A DNA stretch of 64,000 nucleotides, taken from positions 9,715,093 to 9,779,092 of the forward strand of contig OZ026843.1 of the NCBI GenBank assembly GCA_964023205.1. Reading direction: 5' to 3'. The stretch comes from Lutraria lutraria. Its lineage: Eukaryota; Mollusca; Bivalvia; Venerida; Mactridae. This document shows, one piece after another, positions 62,155-64,000 of the stretch (position 1 is its first letter; each line of letters starts with the position of its first letter). Below the pieces are notes generated by a model. It saw nothing but the letters and a program-made list of their open reading frames with translations. It was not told where the DNA came from and ran no database searches. A program made the position numbers and the translations under genes.

Positions 62155-63765
62155 GCAAGAGAAGATATATATGCATGGTACCAAGATGCAAGAAAACATA
62201 TATATGCATGGTACAATGATCGTGAGAACATATATATGCATGGTACCAAGATGCAAGAGAACATATATATGCATGGTACCAAGATGCGAGAAAACATATA
62301 TATGCATGGTACCAAGACACAAGAGAACATATATATGCATGGTACCAAGATGCAAGAGAACATATATATGCATGGTACCAAGATGCAAGAGAACATATAT
62401 ATGCATGCTACCAAGATGCAAGACAACATATATATGCATGGTACCAAGATGGAAGAGAACATACATATGCATGGTACCAAGATGCAAGAGAACATATATA
62501 TGCATGGTACCAAGATGCAAGAGAACATATATATGCATGGTACCAAGATGCAAGAAAACGCATGGTACCAAGATGCGAGAAAACATATATATGCATGGTA
62601 CCAAGATACAAGAGAACATATATATGCATGGTACCAAGATGCAAGAGAACATATATATGCATGGTACCAAGATGCAAGAGAACATATATATGCATGGTAC
62701 CAAGATGAAGAGAACATATATATGCATGGTATCAAGATACAAGAGAACATATATATGCATGGTACCAAGATGCAAGAGAACATATATATGCATGGTACCA
62801 AGATGCAAAAGAACATATATATGCATGGTACCAAGAGGCAAGAGAACATATGCATGGTACCAAGATGCAAGAAAACATATATATGCATGGTACCAAGATG
62901 CAAGAGAACATATATATGCATGGTACCAAGATGCAAGAGAACATATATATGCATGGTACCAAGATGCAAGAGAACATATATATGCATGGTACCAAGATGC
63001 AAGAGAACATATACATGGTACCAAGATACAAGAAAACATATATATGCATGGTACCAAGATGCAAGAGAACATATGCATGGTACCAAGATGCAAGAAAACA
63101 TATATATGCATGGTACCAAGATGCAAGAAAACATATATATGCATGATACTAAGATGCAAGAGAACATATATATGCATGGTACCAAGATGCAAGAGAATAT
63201 ATATATGCATGGTACCAAGATGCAAGAGAACATATGCATGGTACTAAGATACAAGAAAACATATATATGCATGGTACCAAGATGCAAGAAAACATATATA
63301 CGCATGGTACCAAGATGCAAGAGAAGATATATATGCATGGTACCAAGATGCAAGAAAACATATATATGCATGGTACCATGATCGTGAGAACATATATATG
63401 CATGGTACCAAGATGCAAGAGAACATATATATGCATGGTACCAAGATGCGAGAAAACATATATATGCATGGTACCAAGATACAAGAGAACATATATATGC
63501 ATGGTACCAAGATGCAAGAGAACATATATATGCATGGTACCAAGATGCAAGAGAACATATATATGCATGGTACCAAGATGCAAGAGAACATATATATGCA
63601 TGGTACCAAGATGCAAGACAACATATATATGCATGGTACCAAGATGCAAGAGAACATATATATGCATGGTACCAAGATGCAAGAGAACATATATATGCAT
63701 GGTACCAAGATGCAAGAGAACATATATATGCATGGTACCAAGATGCAAGAAAACATATGTATGCA
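62155..63765 (+). repeat. Second long duplication in the 33-bp array (offset about 1.16 kb)
   Basis: A rare unit with ATGATCGTGAGAACAT occurs at about 62217 and 63380, each preceded by GAGAAGATATATATGC and followed by a similar order of units, indicating a further duplicated block. Confidence 0.7.
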
Positions 63766-64000
63766 TGGTACCAAGATGCTAGAAAACATATATATGCATG
63801 GTACCAAGATACAAGAGAACATATATATGCATGGTACCAATATGCAAGAGAACATATATATGCATGGTACCAAGATGCAAGAGAATATATATATGCATGG
63901 TACCAAGATACAAGAGAACATATATATGCATGGTATCAAGATACAAGAGAACATATATATGCATGGTACCAAGATGCAAGAGAACATATATATGCATGGT

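Larger units (their letters stand above)
57338..64000 (+). repeat. 33-bp minisatellite, about 200 copies, running off the window
   Basis: The unit is ACATATATATGCATGGTACC then AAGATGCAAGAGA. The first copies follow CCTCAAATTACAAGAGA. Variants at set positions (GATAC/GATGC, AGAGA/AGAAA/AGACA/AAAGA) define subfamilies. Short forms (ACATATGCATGG) and longer ones (ATATAATATTATGCATGG) break the 33-bp register. The unit contains the palindromes CATATATATG, ATGCAT and TGGTACCA. Being 11 codons long with no stop in any of six frames, it generates overlapping artificial frames up to about 1500 codons on both strands. Confidence 0.98.

Overview
The window is AT-rich (roughly one third G+C by eye) animal nuclear DNA. 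It has intron-split genes with GT-AG splice sites, several tRNA-derived SINE families, small palindromic elements and long minisatellites. The SINE architecture and the lophotrochozoan feel of the repeats suggest a mollusc, probably a bivalve, but no marker here fixes the species. There is no bacterial, phage or CRISPR content.

Layout. (1) At the left edge, on the minus strand, is the first coding exon of a class I unconventional myosin (77-211); the rest lies outside the window. (2) From 0.2 to 26 kb I find no convincing protein gene. This stretch holds interspersed repeats, a 50-bp repeat, a 28-bp repeat, a 21-G run, a 61-bp minisatellite (17.15-18.56 kb) and a 39-bp minisatellite with higher-order duplications (19.14-23.29 kb, with a decayed fringe to 23.59 kb). 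(3) From 26.37 to 44.40 kb, on the plus strand, is a complete SLC17-family (sialin / vesicular glutamate transporter-like) major facilitator gene. Ten coding exons join in phase into about 646 residues, and two candidate microexons sit in intron 1. (4) From 44.4 to 53.4 kb is 3' UTR and intergenic sequence with degenerate repeats, SINE pieces and an inverted-repeat element. (5) From 53.43 to 55.21 kb, on the plus strand, is a two-exon gene for an unrecognised protein of about 331 residues with about eight membrane segments. (6) From 57.34 kb to the right edge is a 33-bp minisatellite with KpnI-type GGTACC sites, open in all six frames, containing a 924-bp higher-order duplication and running out of the window.

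The three genes do not form an obvious functional unit. The myosin and the SLC17 gene point away from each other, and the SLC17 and 8-TM genes are in tandem. The main interest lies in repeat biology (higher-order structure, six-frame openness, a structured hairpin family, SINE families with a common tail) and in details of the SLC17 gene: a long phosphosite-like N-terminus, candidate microexons, a Gln at a position normally His, and a repeat copy next to a splice acceptor.
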